A stretch of 64,000 nucleotides of DNA from JBGVSA01 sp049840475 (GCA_049840475.1 JASGKX010000001.1:1736001-1800000); one strand, 5' to 3'. Shown: positions 18,025 through 26,936, counted from the stretch's first letter. The notes: generated by a model from the letters alone, not told the origin. Made by a program: numbers and translations.

Positions 18025-18864
18025 TCAGCGCGGCTTCGCAGGCCGTTTCGTATTGTTCATGGTGAGTGCCCGACCGGCCAGCCGCAGCCAGTCGCCTTTG
18101 CCGAGCGTGGGCCGCGCCCGGAAGACATCGTAATCAGCGGCTTCGATGCGTTCGAGAATCCGCAAGCCGCCCTGTACCACGAGGCGAATCTCCCAGCCGA
18201 CCCGGCCCGGCAATCGCTGCGCGAGCGGCGCGCCGGCCAGCATCATCGTGCGAGCGCGAGTGATCTCAAAGCGCATCAGCGCACGCCATGCGTCGTCGAC
18301 GCGGGCTTCGGCAATCTGCGCCTCGCTCACGCCAAATCGTGCAAGGCTTGCTTGCGGCAGGTAAACGCGATCCTTGCGCCAATCGACGCCCACGTCCTGC
18401 CAGAAATTGATGAACTGCAGGCTGCTGCAGATGGCGTCCGAATCGGTGCAGTTTTCTGGCGTGGCGTGCCCATACAAATGCAGCATCAGTCGCCCAACCG
18501 GATCGGCCGAGCGCCGACTGTAGTCGCGCAGCTCGGCAAAGTCGGCATAGCGCGTCTTGACGACGTCTTGCGAGAACGCATCCAGCAAGTCATGCAGGAG
18601 CTGGACGGGGAGGGCGTGTGTGCGTATCGCCGCAGCCAGCCGCACCCACATCGGACCTTCCGGCGTGCCGCCGCCTTCGATCACATTCAGCGCGTGGCGA
18701 TACTCGTTAAGCTGGGCCAGCCGCACCATCGGCGCCGCGTCGCCCTCATCGGCGATATCGTCGGCGCTGCGTGCGAATGCATAGATCGCCTCCACCGGCT
18801 CGCGTAGGCGAGCGGGCAGCAGCAACGACGCAACAGGGAAGTTCTCGTAATGCTCGACGGGCAT
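18025..18864 (-). CDS. hpnC: Hydroxysqualene synthase HpnC
   Basis: A 279-residue relative of HpnD that converts presqualene diphosphate to hydroxysqualene. It begins MPVEHYENFPVASLLLP, typical of HpnC. The first acidic motif is SADDIADE (about 33-40) and the second FINFWQDVGVDWRKDRVYLP-like segment replaces the ordinary NIIRD motif, which separates HpnC from HpnD. It is the first gene of the operon. No squalene-hopene cyclase gene is in the window, so hopanoid production is inferred, not shown. Confidence 0.92.
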   Translation of the reverse strand: MPVEHYENFPVASLLLPARLREPVEAIYAFARSADDIADEGDAAPMVRLAQLNEYRHALNVIEGGGTPEGPMWVRLAAAIRTHALPVQLLHDLLDAFSQDVVKTRYADFAELRDYSRRSADPVGRLMLHLYGHATPENCTDSDAICSSLQFINFWQDVGVDWRKDRVYLPQASLARFGVSEAQIAEARVDDAWRALMRFEITRARTMMLAGAPLAQRLPGRVGWEIRLVVQGGLRILERIEAADYDVFRARPTLGKGDWLRLAGRALTMNNTKRPAKPR

Positions 18865-18913
18865 GCCGCAGGCGGATTTGCAAAGCCCCGCAGTATAGCC
18901 GCCTGAGCGCTGC

Positions 18914-18919
18914 TATACT
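18914..18919 (+). promoter_or_regulatory. -10 element of the tRNA-Leu promoter
   Basis: TATACT 33 bp before the tRNA, followed by a GC-rich discriminator typical of stable-RNA promoters. No good -35 was found at 17 bp upstream. Confidence 0.5.
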
Positions 18920-18952
18920 CGCCATCCTCTCAGGGCCGCTCGGTCGGCCCGA

Positions 18953-19038
18953 GCCCAGGTGGCGAAATTGGTGAGACGCACCAGATTTAGGTTCTGGCGT
19001 AGCGATACGTGGGGGTTCGAGTCCCTTCCTGGGCACCA
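18953..19038 (+). tRNA. tRNA-Leu (anticodon TAG)
   Basis: 86 nt with encoded CCA. The acceptor GCCCAGG pairs with CCTGGGC; the anticodon stem CCAGA/TCTGG holds the loop TTTAGGT, giving anticodon TAG (reads CTA and related Leu codons). A long variable arm fits leucine. The T-arm contains GGTTCGAGTCCC. A terminator hairpin follows, then an integrase fossil. Confidence 0.96.
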
Positions 19039-19063
19039 AATACAGTTCCAAAGCATTCCAAAT

Positions 19064-19106
19064 AAGGCCGGAAACCCAAGATTCAGCAAGGGTTCTGGCC
19101 TTTTTC
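19064..19106 (+). terminator. Terminator after tRNA-Leu
   Basis: An imperfect hairpin with outer stem AAGGCC/GGCCTT and inner AACCC/GGGTT pairing, followed by a T run. Confidence 0.7.
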
Positions 19107-19150
19107 TTATTCCGGGGTATTCCGAAGCGTTTCACTGCAATTCGGCTCGA

Positions 19151-19339
19151 CTGGCCGCGCGCCAAAACGACTGCGCTGTTCGTAACATCAAGCCAACGGA
19201 TAAGGTCCAGTGCCTTTCCGATGCCAATGGCGAGTATCTGGTTGTTTCGCCTGGCGGCGGAAAGTGGTGACGATTGACGCAACGAATCGGCGGCAAGGAG
19301 AAACGCTTCAGCGCGCTCGTTCGCGAAGGTGCGTGCTGA
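19151..19339 (+). pseudogene. Remnant of a tyrosine integrase N-terminus
   Basis: One reading frame gives AVRNIKPTDKVQCLSDANGEYLVVSPGGGKW, then TGA, then RLTQRIGGKEKRF. This follows the arm-binding N-terminal domain (DUF4102) of phage/island integrases, which run like VRNAKPTDK...L.DGGGLYL.V.P.G.K.WR..YR.GGKEKR. TGA stands where the family has the second Trp of the WWR or LWR motif. The catalytic domain is absent and no usable start exists. It sits 110 bp after tRNA-Leu, a usual position for an integrase next to its attachment site, so it looks like the scar of a lost element. Confidence 0.65.
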
Positions 19340-19342
19340 CGG

Positions 19343-19762
19343 TCATTCTTCGGCAATCCCGTCGTCATTGAAGGCCGTGATGCGCGCTACTTGAAAGGTC
19401 CCGCTCAGCGAACGCAGTTCGGCTTCGTGCTGCGCGGCGAGTTTCTCAAGCTGGCGCGCGCCCTTGGGTTCGAGGTGGATTTCCACCAGCCGCCGGTCGA
19501 GCGTGCTGCGCTGGCGTCGTACGAGGCCGGCTTCTTCACACCGCGTGATGAGTGCTACCACGCCGTGGTGTTGCAATTGCAGGCGTTCAGCCAGTTCTCC
19601 AACCGACGCCCAATCGCGACCGGGGAATCCACGTACGTGCAGCATCAGCAGATATTGCTGCGGTGTGAGCCCGGCGTCGCGGGCGGCGGTCTCGGAAAAA
19701 TGCAGAAAGCGCCGCAACTGGTAGCGGAATTCGGAGAGGGCTTCGTACTGGGGTTTCTTCAC
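19343..19762 (-). CDS. MarR-family transcriptional regulator
   Basis: A 139-residue winged-helix regulator. The recognition region reads VGELAERLQLQHHGVVALITRCEEAGLVRR and the wing has the family-typical DRR in STLDRRLVEIHL. It starts at GTG 19762 (VKKPQYEALSEFRYQLRRFL); the frame is open far upstream but overlaps the divergent HPP gene without similarity. Between the two divergent genes lies a near-perfect 21-bp palindrome, so it probably represses itself and the HPP gene. The ligand is unknown. Confidence 0.88.
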   Translation of the reverse strand: MKKPQYEALSEFRYQLRRFLHFSETAARDAGLTPQQYLLMLHVRGFPGRDWASVGELAERLQLQHHGVVALITRCEEAGLVRRQRSTLDRRLVEIHLEPKGARQLEKLAAQHEAELRSLSGTFQVARITAFNDDGIAEE

Positions 19763-19794
19763 GTTTGGGCGAGCGAGTGTTGGCGTTCCGGAGA

Positions 19795-19815
19795 ATACAT
19801 CACGGCGTGATATAT
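19795..19815. promoter_or_regulatory. Probable MarR operator between the divergent MarR and HPP genes
   Basis: ATACATCACG-G-CGTGATATAT is an inverted repeat with 9 of 10 positions matching. It is 33 bp before the MarR GTG and 30 bp before the HPP ATG, the expected place for shared repression. Confidence 0.65.
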
Positions 19816-19844
19816 TCCGACTCCCAACTGAGATAACCCTGATC

Positions 19845-20609
19845 ATGAAAATAACAAGACAGGGGCTGCGTGGTGCCCTGGGGCGCCTGTGGCCGCACGC
19901 GCTCGCCGTTAGCGGGCGCGAAATGGTCGTTGCCTGCGTCGGCGCGACGCTCGGGCTGATGGTGACGGAATGGATCGGACGCCACGGGCTCGGCACGACG
20001 TCACCATGGTTCATCGCACCGCTGGGTGCATCCGCTGTATTGCTGTTCGGCGTGCCCGCGAGCCCGCTGGCGCAGCCATGGTCGATCGTCGGGGGCAATC
20101 TGGTGGCGTCGATCATTGGCGTTACCGTGGCGCGACTGGTGCCCGAGCCGGGGCTGGCGGCGGGTCTTGCGGCGGGGCTAGCGATTGCCGTCATGTTCAA
20201 GCTGCGCTGCCTGCATCCGCCAAGTGGCGCGGTGGCGTTGACTGCCGTGCTGGGCGGGCCGGCCGTCACCGATCTGGGTTATCAGTTCGTGCTGCATCCG
20301 GTGCTGCTCGATTCGGTGGCCCTGGCTGTGCTGGCTATCGTCTTCAACAACCTCGCGGGGCGACGCTATCCGCACGCTTTGGCGCCGAGCGAGCCGCGAC
20401 CGGCCAATCCACCCATCGCGGCGGTGTCGATTACGCGTGAAGACCTGCACGCAGCGCTGATCCAGGGCGAATTGCTCGACATCGACGAGGACGATCTGGA
20501 GGATATCCTTGTGCGTGCCGAGCAGTGCGCGCATGAGCGTCTGGGCGGTCGCGCCTTGGTTCTGGCTGCGGGTGGTGCGCTGGCAACTTCTGGCGCCACG
20601 GGCCGCTAG
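19845..20609 (+). CDS. HPP-family integral membrane protein, without CBS domains
   Basis: A 254-residue protein with an HPP domain: four hydrophobic helices between about residues 25 and 175 and the signature LHPPSGAVAL at about 125-134. HPP proteins are membrane proteins, some linked to nitrite transport; the substrate here is unknown. After the membrane part comes ITREDLHAALIQGELLDIDEDDLEDILVRAEQ, which resembles the linker that in larger relatives leads to paired CBS domains. Here the protein ends about 25 residues later with a low-complexity Ala/Gly tail and no CBS domain, so it may be truncated. It is divergent from the MarR gene with a shared operator. Confidence 0.85.
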   Translation: MKITRQGLRGALGRLWPHALAVSGREMVVACVGATLGLMVTEWIGRHGLGTTSPWFIAPLGASAVLLFGVPASPLAQPWSIVGGNLVASIIGVTVARLVPEPGLAAGLAAGLAIAVMFKLRCLHPPSGAVALTAVLGGPAVTDLGYQFVLHPVLLDSVALAVLAIVFNNLAGRRYPHALAPSEPRPANPPIAAVSITREDLHAALIQGELLDIDEDDLEDILVRAEQCAHERLGGRALVLAAGGALATSGATGR

Positions 20610-20724
20610 GCCGCCCTGTAACTGTCATTGCTCAGGGCTGCAGGCGCGTTCTGAGCGCCATGACGCCGGAAATTCCACGGAAATCCCCTTTCTAAGACTA
20701 GGATTTACCCGATGTATCGTTGCA

Positions 20725-20738
20725 CTAAATCGATTTAG
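20725..20738. promoter_or_regulatory. 14-bp perfect palindrome upstream of the esterase lipoprotein
   Basis: CTAAATCGATTTAG, an exact inverted repeat in a locally AT-rich stretch about 160 bp before the lipoprotein ATG. It could be an operator; nothing identifies the regulator. Confidence 0.35.
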
Positions 20739-20895
20739 ATTGTAGCCTCACGCCGTGCTCAAGGACTTTGCAGCAAATGCGTCTTGAGCATGGTCGCTCG
20801 GAGGTGGTGGGCGGCCGGATCGTGCCGCCGTAGTAGCAATCGTGGAGGAGGGCCGGCTGCGGGGCGCATTGTTGGACCTTCACGAGACCTAAAAC

Positions 20896-22821
20896 ATGCA
20901 CACACCAAGCTTTACCCGAGCGGCCCGACCATGGCTGCTGAGCCTTCTGGCTGCGATGGTTCTGGCGGCCTGCGGCGGTGACGACGACAACAACTCAGCG
21001 ACGACATCGTCGAGTTCGTCACGTTCGTCGACCAGCTCATCACTTTCTTCGTCGTCGCAAAGCAGCGGCGCCAGTTCCAGCAAGAGCAGCGCAGGCAACT
21101 CAAGCAGTTCGAGCGCTACGTCGAGCGCAGGCAGCTCCAGCTCCAGTTCGTCGAGTTCGACGAATTCGTCCAGCTCGTCAACCAGCCTTGGCGGCGCTCC
21201 CGCGCAGATTGCCAACCCGGACAACCCGACGCGCCCGGACTTCACCATGCCGACCAATGTGCCGGCCGGCTACACGTACTACCACGACGTGTTCGTCGGC
21301 ACGGGCGGCAACAGCAATATCTACATGGAAATCGTGGCGCCCACGACCGACCCGGGCAAGCGCCTGCCGGTCATCGCGCGTATCCACGGCGGCGGCTGGA
21401 ATCATGGCGACAAGAACGATCAGGCCAGCGCCATCGTCAGCGATGCCACCAAGGGCTATGTTGGCGTGTCGATGATGTATCGCCTCACGCCCACGGGCGC
21501 GGTGTTCCCTGCGCAACTGCATGACCTCAAGCTTGGCTTGCGTTACCTGCGTGCCAACGCCGCCAAGTACTTCATCGATCCGGACAAGATCGGCGTGTGG
21601 GGTTCGTCGTCGGGCGGCCATCTGGCTTCGCTGCTGGGGACCACGGGTGGCGTTGCGGCGCTGGAAGGCACGGGCGGCTGGTCAGGTTATTCGACCCGCG
21701 TGCAAGCGGTGGTCGACGCTTCGGGGCCGGCTGACTTCACCACGTCGTTCGCCAACGCTTGGAGTTCCGTCACCGCGCTATTGGGCGCGCCGGCCAAGTC
21801 GGTGCCCGAATTGGCGCATGCCGCCATGCCAGGCGACTACGCTACCACCGACGATCCGCCATTCCTGATTCTGCACGGCGATGCGGACACCACGGTGCCG
21901 CCCGCGGACAGCGTGTACTTCAAGGATCAACTGATCGCCGCTGGCGTCGACACCACCTTCAGCCTTGTTGCTGGCGCGGGTCACTCACTGTCGGCATATG
22001 GCTGGGTGTCGCCGCTGCAAAGGGCGTTCATGGACTTCAACCTGCGGGGCGTGGGGACCAAGCCGGTGCCGCCGGAATACGTGCCGCTGCCGACCGAACC
22101 GACGACGCCGACGGAGCCTGACTCGCTGGTGCCGGCCGCCAAATGGAGCCTGAACGAAGACGCGACGATGAACGTGCTGGCGGACTCGTCGCAGGCCGAT
22201 CCGGGCGTGGCGCTCAAGCGCAATAGCACAAGCGGCCAGGCGAGCGCGGCGGGCAAGTATGGCAATGCCATCCACTTCCTCGACGGCTATTCGTACCTGT
22301 CGAACAACGTGCTCAACACCGAAGCCGAAGTCATGGCGCTCAACTTCAAGACGACGAGCAAGATGTCGGCCGAAGCCTGGGTCAACCTCGACACGCTGCC
22401 ATCGACCTACGTCGGCACCACGGGTTCGGCCAAGCTGATCTACAAGATCAACTCGACCAGCAAGGCCGGTTACGAGCTCTACATCGGGCCCGACAACAAG
22501 CCTACCTTCAAGATCTGGCTGGATGGTTCGGTCAAATACGCCGTGACCGCGCCGACGGCGCTCACTACCGGGCAGTGGATACATCTGGCCGGCACGTATG
22601 ACGGCACCGCGTTGCGCATTTACGTGAATGGTGCGCTGGCGAACACCACATTCTGGTCGGGCACGTTCAACGACGCCGGCGCGAATGACATCAAGATCGG
22701 TGCGACCACCACCAACAAGAGCAGCACGTCGACCGGCCTGATGGGCTGGATGGACGAAATCCGTTTGTACGACCGAGCTTTGACCGACGCCGAAGTGCTG
22801 GGGCGTTATCAAGCCCAATAA
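20896..22821 (+). CDS. Lipoprotein: alpha/beta-hydrolase (esterase) with poly-Ser linker and LamG-like domain
   Basis: A 641-residue secreted lipoprotein with four parts. A lipoprotein signal ends in VLAAC (Cys about 26), followed by GGDDD. Residues about 33-100 are an extremely Ser-rich spacer. Residues about 110-385 form an alpha/beta-hydrolase of the BD-FAE/esterase type: oxyanion HGGGW, nucleophile elbow GSSSGGH, acid region HGDAD and catalytic His in GAGHS. After a Pro/Thr-rich linker, residues about 410-640 form a LamG/concanavalin-like jelly roll (EAWVNL, GQWIHLAGTYDGTALRIYVNG, GWMDEIRLYDRAL). It probably removes acyl groups from a glycan on the cell surface. The start codon has only a weak ribosome binding site. 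Confidence 0.88.
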   Translation: MHTPSFTRAARPWLLSLLAAMVLAACGGDDDNNSATTSSSSSRSSTSSSLSSSSQSSGASSSKSSAGNSSSSSATSSAGSSSSSSSSSTNSSSSSTSLGGAPAQIANPDNPTRPDFTMPTNVPAGYTYYHDVFVGTGGNSNIYMEIVAPTTDPGKRLPVIARIHGGGWNHGDKNDQASAIVSDATKGYVGVSMMYRLTPTGAVFPAQLHDLKLGLRYLRANAAKYFIDPDKIGVWGSSSGGHLASLLGTTGGVAALEGTGGWSGYSTRVQAVVDASGPADFTTSFANAWSSVTALLGAPAKSVPELAHAAMPGDYATTDDPPFLILHGDADTTVPPADSVYFKDQLIAAGVDTTFSLVAGAGHSLSAYGWVSPLQRAFMDFNLRGVGTKPVPPEYVPLPTEPTTPTEPDSLVPAAKWSLNEDATMNVLADSSQADPGVALKRNSTSGQASAAGKYGNAIHFLDGYSYLSNNVLNTEAEVMALNFKTTSKMSAEAWVNLDTLPSTYVGTTGSAKLIYKINSTSKAGYELYIGPDNKPTFKIWLDGSVKYAVTAPTALTTGQWIHLAGTYDGTALRIYVNGALANTTFWSGTFNDAGANDIKIGATTTNKSSTSTGLMGWMDEIRLYDRALTDAEVLGRYQAQ

Positions 22822-22836
22822 GCAGGCAGCGTAAAA

Positions 22837-22878
22837 ACAAACGGGCCGGACTCCGCGAGGAGCCGGCCCGTTTGTTTT
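22837..22878. terminator. Bidirectional terminator between the esterase lipoprotein and ftsY
   Basis: A long GC-rich stem (AAACGGGCCGG with CCGGCCCGTTT plus CTCC/GGAG around a GCGA loop), with A-rich sequence on the left and T-rich on the right, so it can stop transcription from both sides. Confidence 0.85.
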
Positions 22879-22890
22879 GCGACGCGACGG

Positions 22891-23982
22891 TTACTGCTGA
22901 GTCACACCGTCGCCAAAAAGCGCTTCGCTGAACTCGCGCGCGCTGAAGGGCTGCAGATCTTCGATGCCTTCACCCACACCGATGAAGCGAAGCGGCTTCG
23001 GATGGGTTCGGGCGATTGCGGCGACGACGCCACCCTTGGCCGTGCCGTCGAGCTTGGTAACCACCAGGCCGGTAACGCCGACTGCGGCGTCGAAGGCCTT
23101 GAGCTGCGCCAGCGCGTTCTGGCCGATGTTGGCGTCCAGCACCAGCAGGACTTCATGTGGCCCGGTCGGGTCGGCTTTCTGGATGACGCGGCGCACCTTG
23201 GCGATTTCTTCCATCAGATGCAATTGTGTCGGCAGGCGGCCAGCCGTGTCGGCCAGCACGACATCGATACCACGCGCCTTGGCTGCATTGATGGCGTCGA
23301 ACACCACTGCCGCCGGGTCGCCGCCATCCTGCGCGATGACGGTGACATTGTTGCGCGTGCCCCATTCCTGCAATTGTTCGCGCGCGGCGGCGCGGAACGT
23401 GTCGCCCGCAGCCAGCAGAACACTACGGCCTTCAAGCTGGAAATGGCGGGCGAGCTTGCCGATCGAAGTTGTCTTGCCGGCGCCATTGACGCCCGCCAGC
23501 ATGATGATGAAGGGCTTGTGCGTATTGGCGTTGATGGGGTGCTGCAGCGGACGCAGAAGTCCTTCGAGCACTTCAGCGAGTGCCGCCCGCAACTGCTCGC
23601 CGGTTTCGAGCTTGTCGCGCTTCCAGCGCAGGCGTAGCTCGGTGATCAACGCCTGCGTCGCTTCGACACCGCAGTCTGCCATCAGCAGCGTGGATTCGAG
23701 TTCTTCGAGCAGGTCTTCGTCGATCTTGCGACGCGAAAAAATCCCGCCCACGCCGCTGGCGGCCGAGCCGATCTGGTCACGCGTGCGCGACAGCCCCGAC
23801 TTGAGTCGGTCGAGCCACGAGCGACGCGGGGCCTCGGGCTCCGCTGCGGCCGGCGCATTGACCAGCGATTGCGAAGGCTGCGTCGTGTCGGGCGATGCCG
23901 CCGGGGCTGCCGCTTCCGGCGTAGCGTTCTGTTCGGGGGCGGGGGTTTCGGCCTGCCCGGATTTCTTGAAGAAACTAAACAT
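22891..23982 (-). CDS. ftsY: Signal recognition particle receptor FtsY
   Basis: The SRP receptor GTPase that docks ribosome-SRP complexes at the inner membrane. The chosen ATG gives MFSFFKKSG, the usual beta-proteobacterial start, followed by an acidic Ala/Pro-rich A region and the NG domain. GTPase motifs: GVNGAGKTTSIGKLA (P-loop), DTAGRLPTQ (G3) and TKLDGTAKGG (G4). The protein is 363 residues. A start 19 codons upstream (24039), preceded by a GGAGG-like site, is also possible. It is divergent from the M16 peptidase pair. Confidence 0.95.
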   Translation of the reverse strand: MFSFFKKSGQAETPAPEQNATPEAAAPAASPDTTQPSQSLVNAPAAAEPEAPRRSWLDRLKSGLSRTRDQIGSAASGVGGIFSRRKIDEDLLEELESTLLMADCGVEATQALITELRLRWKRDKLETGEQLRAALAEVLEGLLRPLQHPINANTHKPFIIMLAGVNGAGKTTSIGKLARHFQLEGRSVLLAAGDTFRAAAREQLQEWGTRNNVTVIAQDGGDPAAVVFDAINAAKARGIDVVLADTAGRLPTQLHLMEEIAKVRRVIQKADPTGPHEVLLVLDANIGQNALAQLKAFDAAVGVTGLVVTKLDGTAKGGVVAAIARTHPKPLRFIGVGEGIEDLQPFSAREFSEALFGDGVTQQ

Positions 23983-24223
23983 TGTCAGCGAGGGTCGGAA
24001 TAGGGCTTGCAGGCCGCCTCCATCCAAGAAAGTGTTCATCGTCTTGCTGCAAGGCCGTGATCGGGGCTCACGCAGTGCAGACTCTGGACACGTTCTAAAA
24101 CCGAAGCATTTGGCGCAATGCGCCGGGCTCTGCAGGCGTTTGATTTATCATGCCGCGCCGGCCTCGAGCCGGACACCCGCGGATGTCCGCACGATCCGTG
24201 CCTGTCTTGGGAAAGTCTAACAG

Positions 24224-25615
24224 ATGCCATCGAACCGCCTGCTAGGCAAGCTGTCGGCCATTTGCGTCGCCGCGCTATGCCTTGTTGCATCGGCCTGGGC
24301 TGCCGACCCGGCCGCCTCCACATTCGAAACCACCTTGCCCAACGGGCTGAAGGTCGTCGTGCGCGAAGACCACCGCGCGCCCACGCTCGTTCACATGGTG
24401 TGGTATCGCGTCGGCAGCATGGACGAAACCACCGGAACCACCGGCGTTGCGCACGCGCTCGAACACATGATGTTCAAGGGCACCAAGGACGTCGGCCCTG
24501 GTGAATTCTCCAAGCGCGTGGCCGCCATGGGCGGGCGCGACAACGCCTTCACCACGCGCGACTACACCGCCTATTACCAGCAGGTGCCGTCATCGCGCTT
24601 GAGCGACGTGATGGGGCTGGAAGCCGACCGCATGGCGAATCTCGTGGTCGACGACGAACTGTTCAAGAAAGAAATCCAGGTCATCGCCGAAGAGCGCCGT
24701 TGGCGCACCGACGACAAACCGCGCTCCAAGGCCTACGAGGCGCTGATGGCCGCGTCGTACGTGGCCCATCCGTATCGCGTGCCCGTGATCGGCTGGATGA
24801 ATGACATCCAGAACATGACCGCGCAAGACGTCCGGGATTGGTACAAGCGCTGGTACGGCCCCAACAACGCGACCGTCGTAGTGGTGGGGGACGTCGAGCA
24901 CGAAGCCGTCTTCCGACTGGCCGAACAGACCTATGGCAAGCTTGCCCGCGTCGAAGCACCAGCCCGCAAGCAGCAGGGCGAACCGCAACAGGCGGGCGTG
25001 CGCCGCGTGACTGTCAAGGCGCCGGCCGAACTGCCTTATCTTGCTCTGGCGTGGCATGTGCCGGCCATCGTCGATCTCGACAAATCGCGCGATGCATACG
25101 CACTGGAAATCCTCGCCGCTGTGCTCGATGGCTATGACGGCGCGCGCATGACGCGCCAGCTCGTCCGCGGCAACAAGCACGCGGTGTCCGCTGGCGCGGG
25201 TTACGACTCGCTGTCGCGTGGACAGCAGGGGCTGTTCATTCTGGAGGGCGTGCCAAGCAAGGGCGTGACCATCGCCCAGCTCGAAACCGATCTGCGCGCG
25301 CAAGTGCGCGACATCGCCGCCAAGGGAGTGACCGAAGCCGAACTCTCCCGCGTCAAATCACAGATGGTCGCGGGCAAGGTGTATGAGCAGGACTCGCTCA
25401 TGGGGCAGGCTACGCAGATTGGCGGGCTCGAAGTGCTTGGCCTGTCGTGGCGCGACGATGACCGCTTCTACCAGCAGCTACGTTCCGTGACGGCGGCCGA
25501 GGTCAAGGCCGCTGCGGCGCGCCTGCTGACCGACGACACGCTCACCGTCGCCAATCTCGTGCCCCTGCCGCCCGACCCCAAGGCGCAGCAGAACGAACCT
25601 GACTTCAAGTATTAA
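24224..25615 (+). CDS. M16-family zinc metallopeptidase (catalytic partner)
   Basis: A 463-residue exported peptidase of the pitrilysin/M16 family. The signal peptide ends near ASAWA (about residue 26). The inverted zinc motif HALEH is at residues 77-81, with the further Glu of the EIQVIAEERRW segment downstream. The next gene encodes a homologue without HxxEH; such pairs act as heterodimers in M16B peptidases, one subunit catalytic and one helping to bind substrate. The natural substrate is unknown. Spacing to the partner is 10 bp. Confidence 0.92.
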   Translation: MPSNRLLGKLSAICVAALCLVASAWAADPAASTFETTLPNGLKVVVREDHRAPTLVHMVWYRVGSMDETTGTTGVAHALEHMMFKGTKDVGPGEFSKRVAAMGGRDNAFTTRDYTAYYQQVPSSRLSDVMGLEADRMANLVVDDELFKKEIQVIAEERRWRTDDKPRSKAYEALMAASYVAHPYRVPVIGWMNDIQNMTAQDVRDWYKRWYGPNNATVVVVGDVEHEAVFRLAEQTYGKLARVEAPARKQQGEPQQAGVRRVTVKAPAELPYLALAWHVPAIVDLDKSRDAYALEILAAVLDGYDGARMTRQLVRGNKHAVSAGAGYDSLSRGQQGLFILEGVPSKGVTIAQLETDLRAQVRDIAAKGVTEAELSRVKSQMVAGKVYEQDSLMGQATQIGGLEVLGLSWRDDDRFYQQLRSVTAAEVKAAAARLLTDDTLTVANLVPLPPDPKAQQNEPDFKY

Positions 25616-25625
25616 GGAGCACGCG

Positions 25626-26936
25626 ATGACTTACCGAATGCTTGTCGCCGTCGCGCTCTTCGCTGCGACGACCATGGCCCAGGCGGCCATCAAGATCGAA
25701 CACTGGACCGCGCCTTCCGGGGCGCAGGTGTATTACGTCGAAAACCGTACGCTGCCCATGCTCGACGTGCAGGTCGACTTTGATGCCGGTTCCGCACGCG
25801 AGCCTGCCGACCAGGTCGGCGTGGCCAGCATGACTGCCAGTTTGATGGACGCTGGCACCGGCAGTGGCAAGAGCGCGCTGGACGAGAACGCCATCGCCGA
25901 CCGCCTCGCCGACATCGGCGCACGCCTCGGTGGAGGGGCGGAGGCGGATCGCGCGAGCTTCAGCCTGCGCGTGCTCAGCAACCCCGCCGAGCGCAATAGC
26001 GCACTGACGATCCTGCGCGACATCCTTGCGCATCCGACTTTCCCCGCGCCGGTGCTTGAACGCGAACGCGCCCGCGCCATTGCCGGCCTGCGCGAAGCGC
26101 AGACTCAACCGGGTTCCATTCTTGGCCGTCGCTTCACCGAACTGGCTTATGGCAAGCATCCGTATGGCCATGTGAGCTCGGTCGCTACGCTGCAGAAGAT
26201 CTCGCGCGATCAACTGGTAAGCTTCCACCGCACCCACTACGTGGCCCGCACGGCGGTCGTTACGCTGGTCGGCGACATTACTCGCGCCGAGGCGGAAACC
26301 ATCGCGCAGCAACTGACGGCCGACCTGCCGGCGGGCGCGACGTTGCCGCCGCTGCCTGACCCCGCCATGCCGCGCGCGACGGTCGAGCGCATCGCCAACC
26401 CGGCCACGCAGGCGCACATTGCCATCGGCATGCCGACGCTCAAGCGTGGCGATCCGGACTTCTTCCCGCTGGTGGTGGGCAACTACGCGCTCGGTGGGGG
26501 CGGATTCGAATCGCGGCTGATGAAGGAAATCCGCGACAAGCGTGGCCTGTCGTATGGTGCGTACAGCTATTTCAGTCCGCAGAAATCCATGGGGCTCTTC
26601 CAGATCGGGTTCGAAACGCGCGCTGAAAAAGCCGATGAAGCGGTGCAGGTCGCCAACGACACGCTGGATGCTTTCCTGCGCGAAGGCCCGACCGACGCCG
26701 AACTGCAAGCCGCCAAGGACAACCTCATCAATGGTTTCGCGCTGCGCCTGGACAGCAACGCCAAGATACTCGGGCAGGTGGCGGTCATTGGCTATTACGG
26801 GCTGCCGCTGGATTATCTCGATCACTACACCGAGCGCGTCCAGGCGGTGACCGTCGAGCAGGTGCGCGAGGCGTTCGCCCGCCACGTGAAGCGCGAAAAC
26901 CTCATCACCGTCGTGGTCGGAGGCAAGGCGTCGTGA
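25626..26936 (+). CDS. M16-family peptidase-like protein (non-catalytic partner)
   Basis: A 436-residue exported M16 homologue with signal peptide ending near MAQA. The position of the zinc motif is occupied by VGVASMTASLMDAG, so it lacks HxxEH and should be catalytically silent. It retains the C-terminal M16 core (ALGGGGFESRLMKEIRDKRGLSYGAYS), including the R/Y-containing RGLSYGAYS segment that contacts substrate in M16B enzymes. Its TGA overlaps the GTG of rsmD (GTGA). Confidence 0.92.
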   Translation: MTYRMLVAVALFAATTMAQAAIKIEHWTAPSGAQVYYVENRTLPMLDVQVDFDAGSAREPADQVGVASMTASLMDAGTGSGKSALDENAIADRLADIGARLGGGAEADRASFSLRVLSNPAERNSALTILRDILAHPTFPAPVLERERARAIAGLREAQTQPGSILGRRFTELAYGKHPYGHVSSVATLQKISRDQLVSFHRTHYVARTAVVTLVGDITRAEAETIAQQLTADLPAGATLPPLPDPAMPRATVERIANPATQAHIAIGMPTLKRGDPDFFPLVVGNYALGGGGFESRLMKEIRDKRGLSYGAYSYFSPQKSMGLFQIGFETRAEKADEAVQVANDTLDAFLREGPTDAELQAAKDNLINGFALRLDSNAKILGQVAVIGYYGLPLDYLDHYTERVQAVTVEQVREAFARHVKRENLITVVVGGKAS

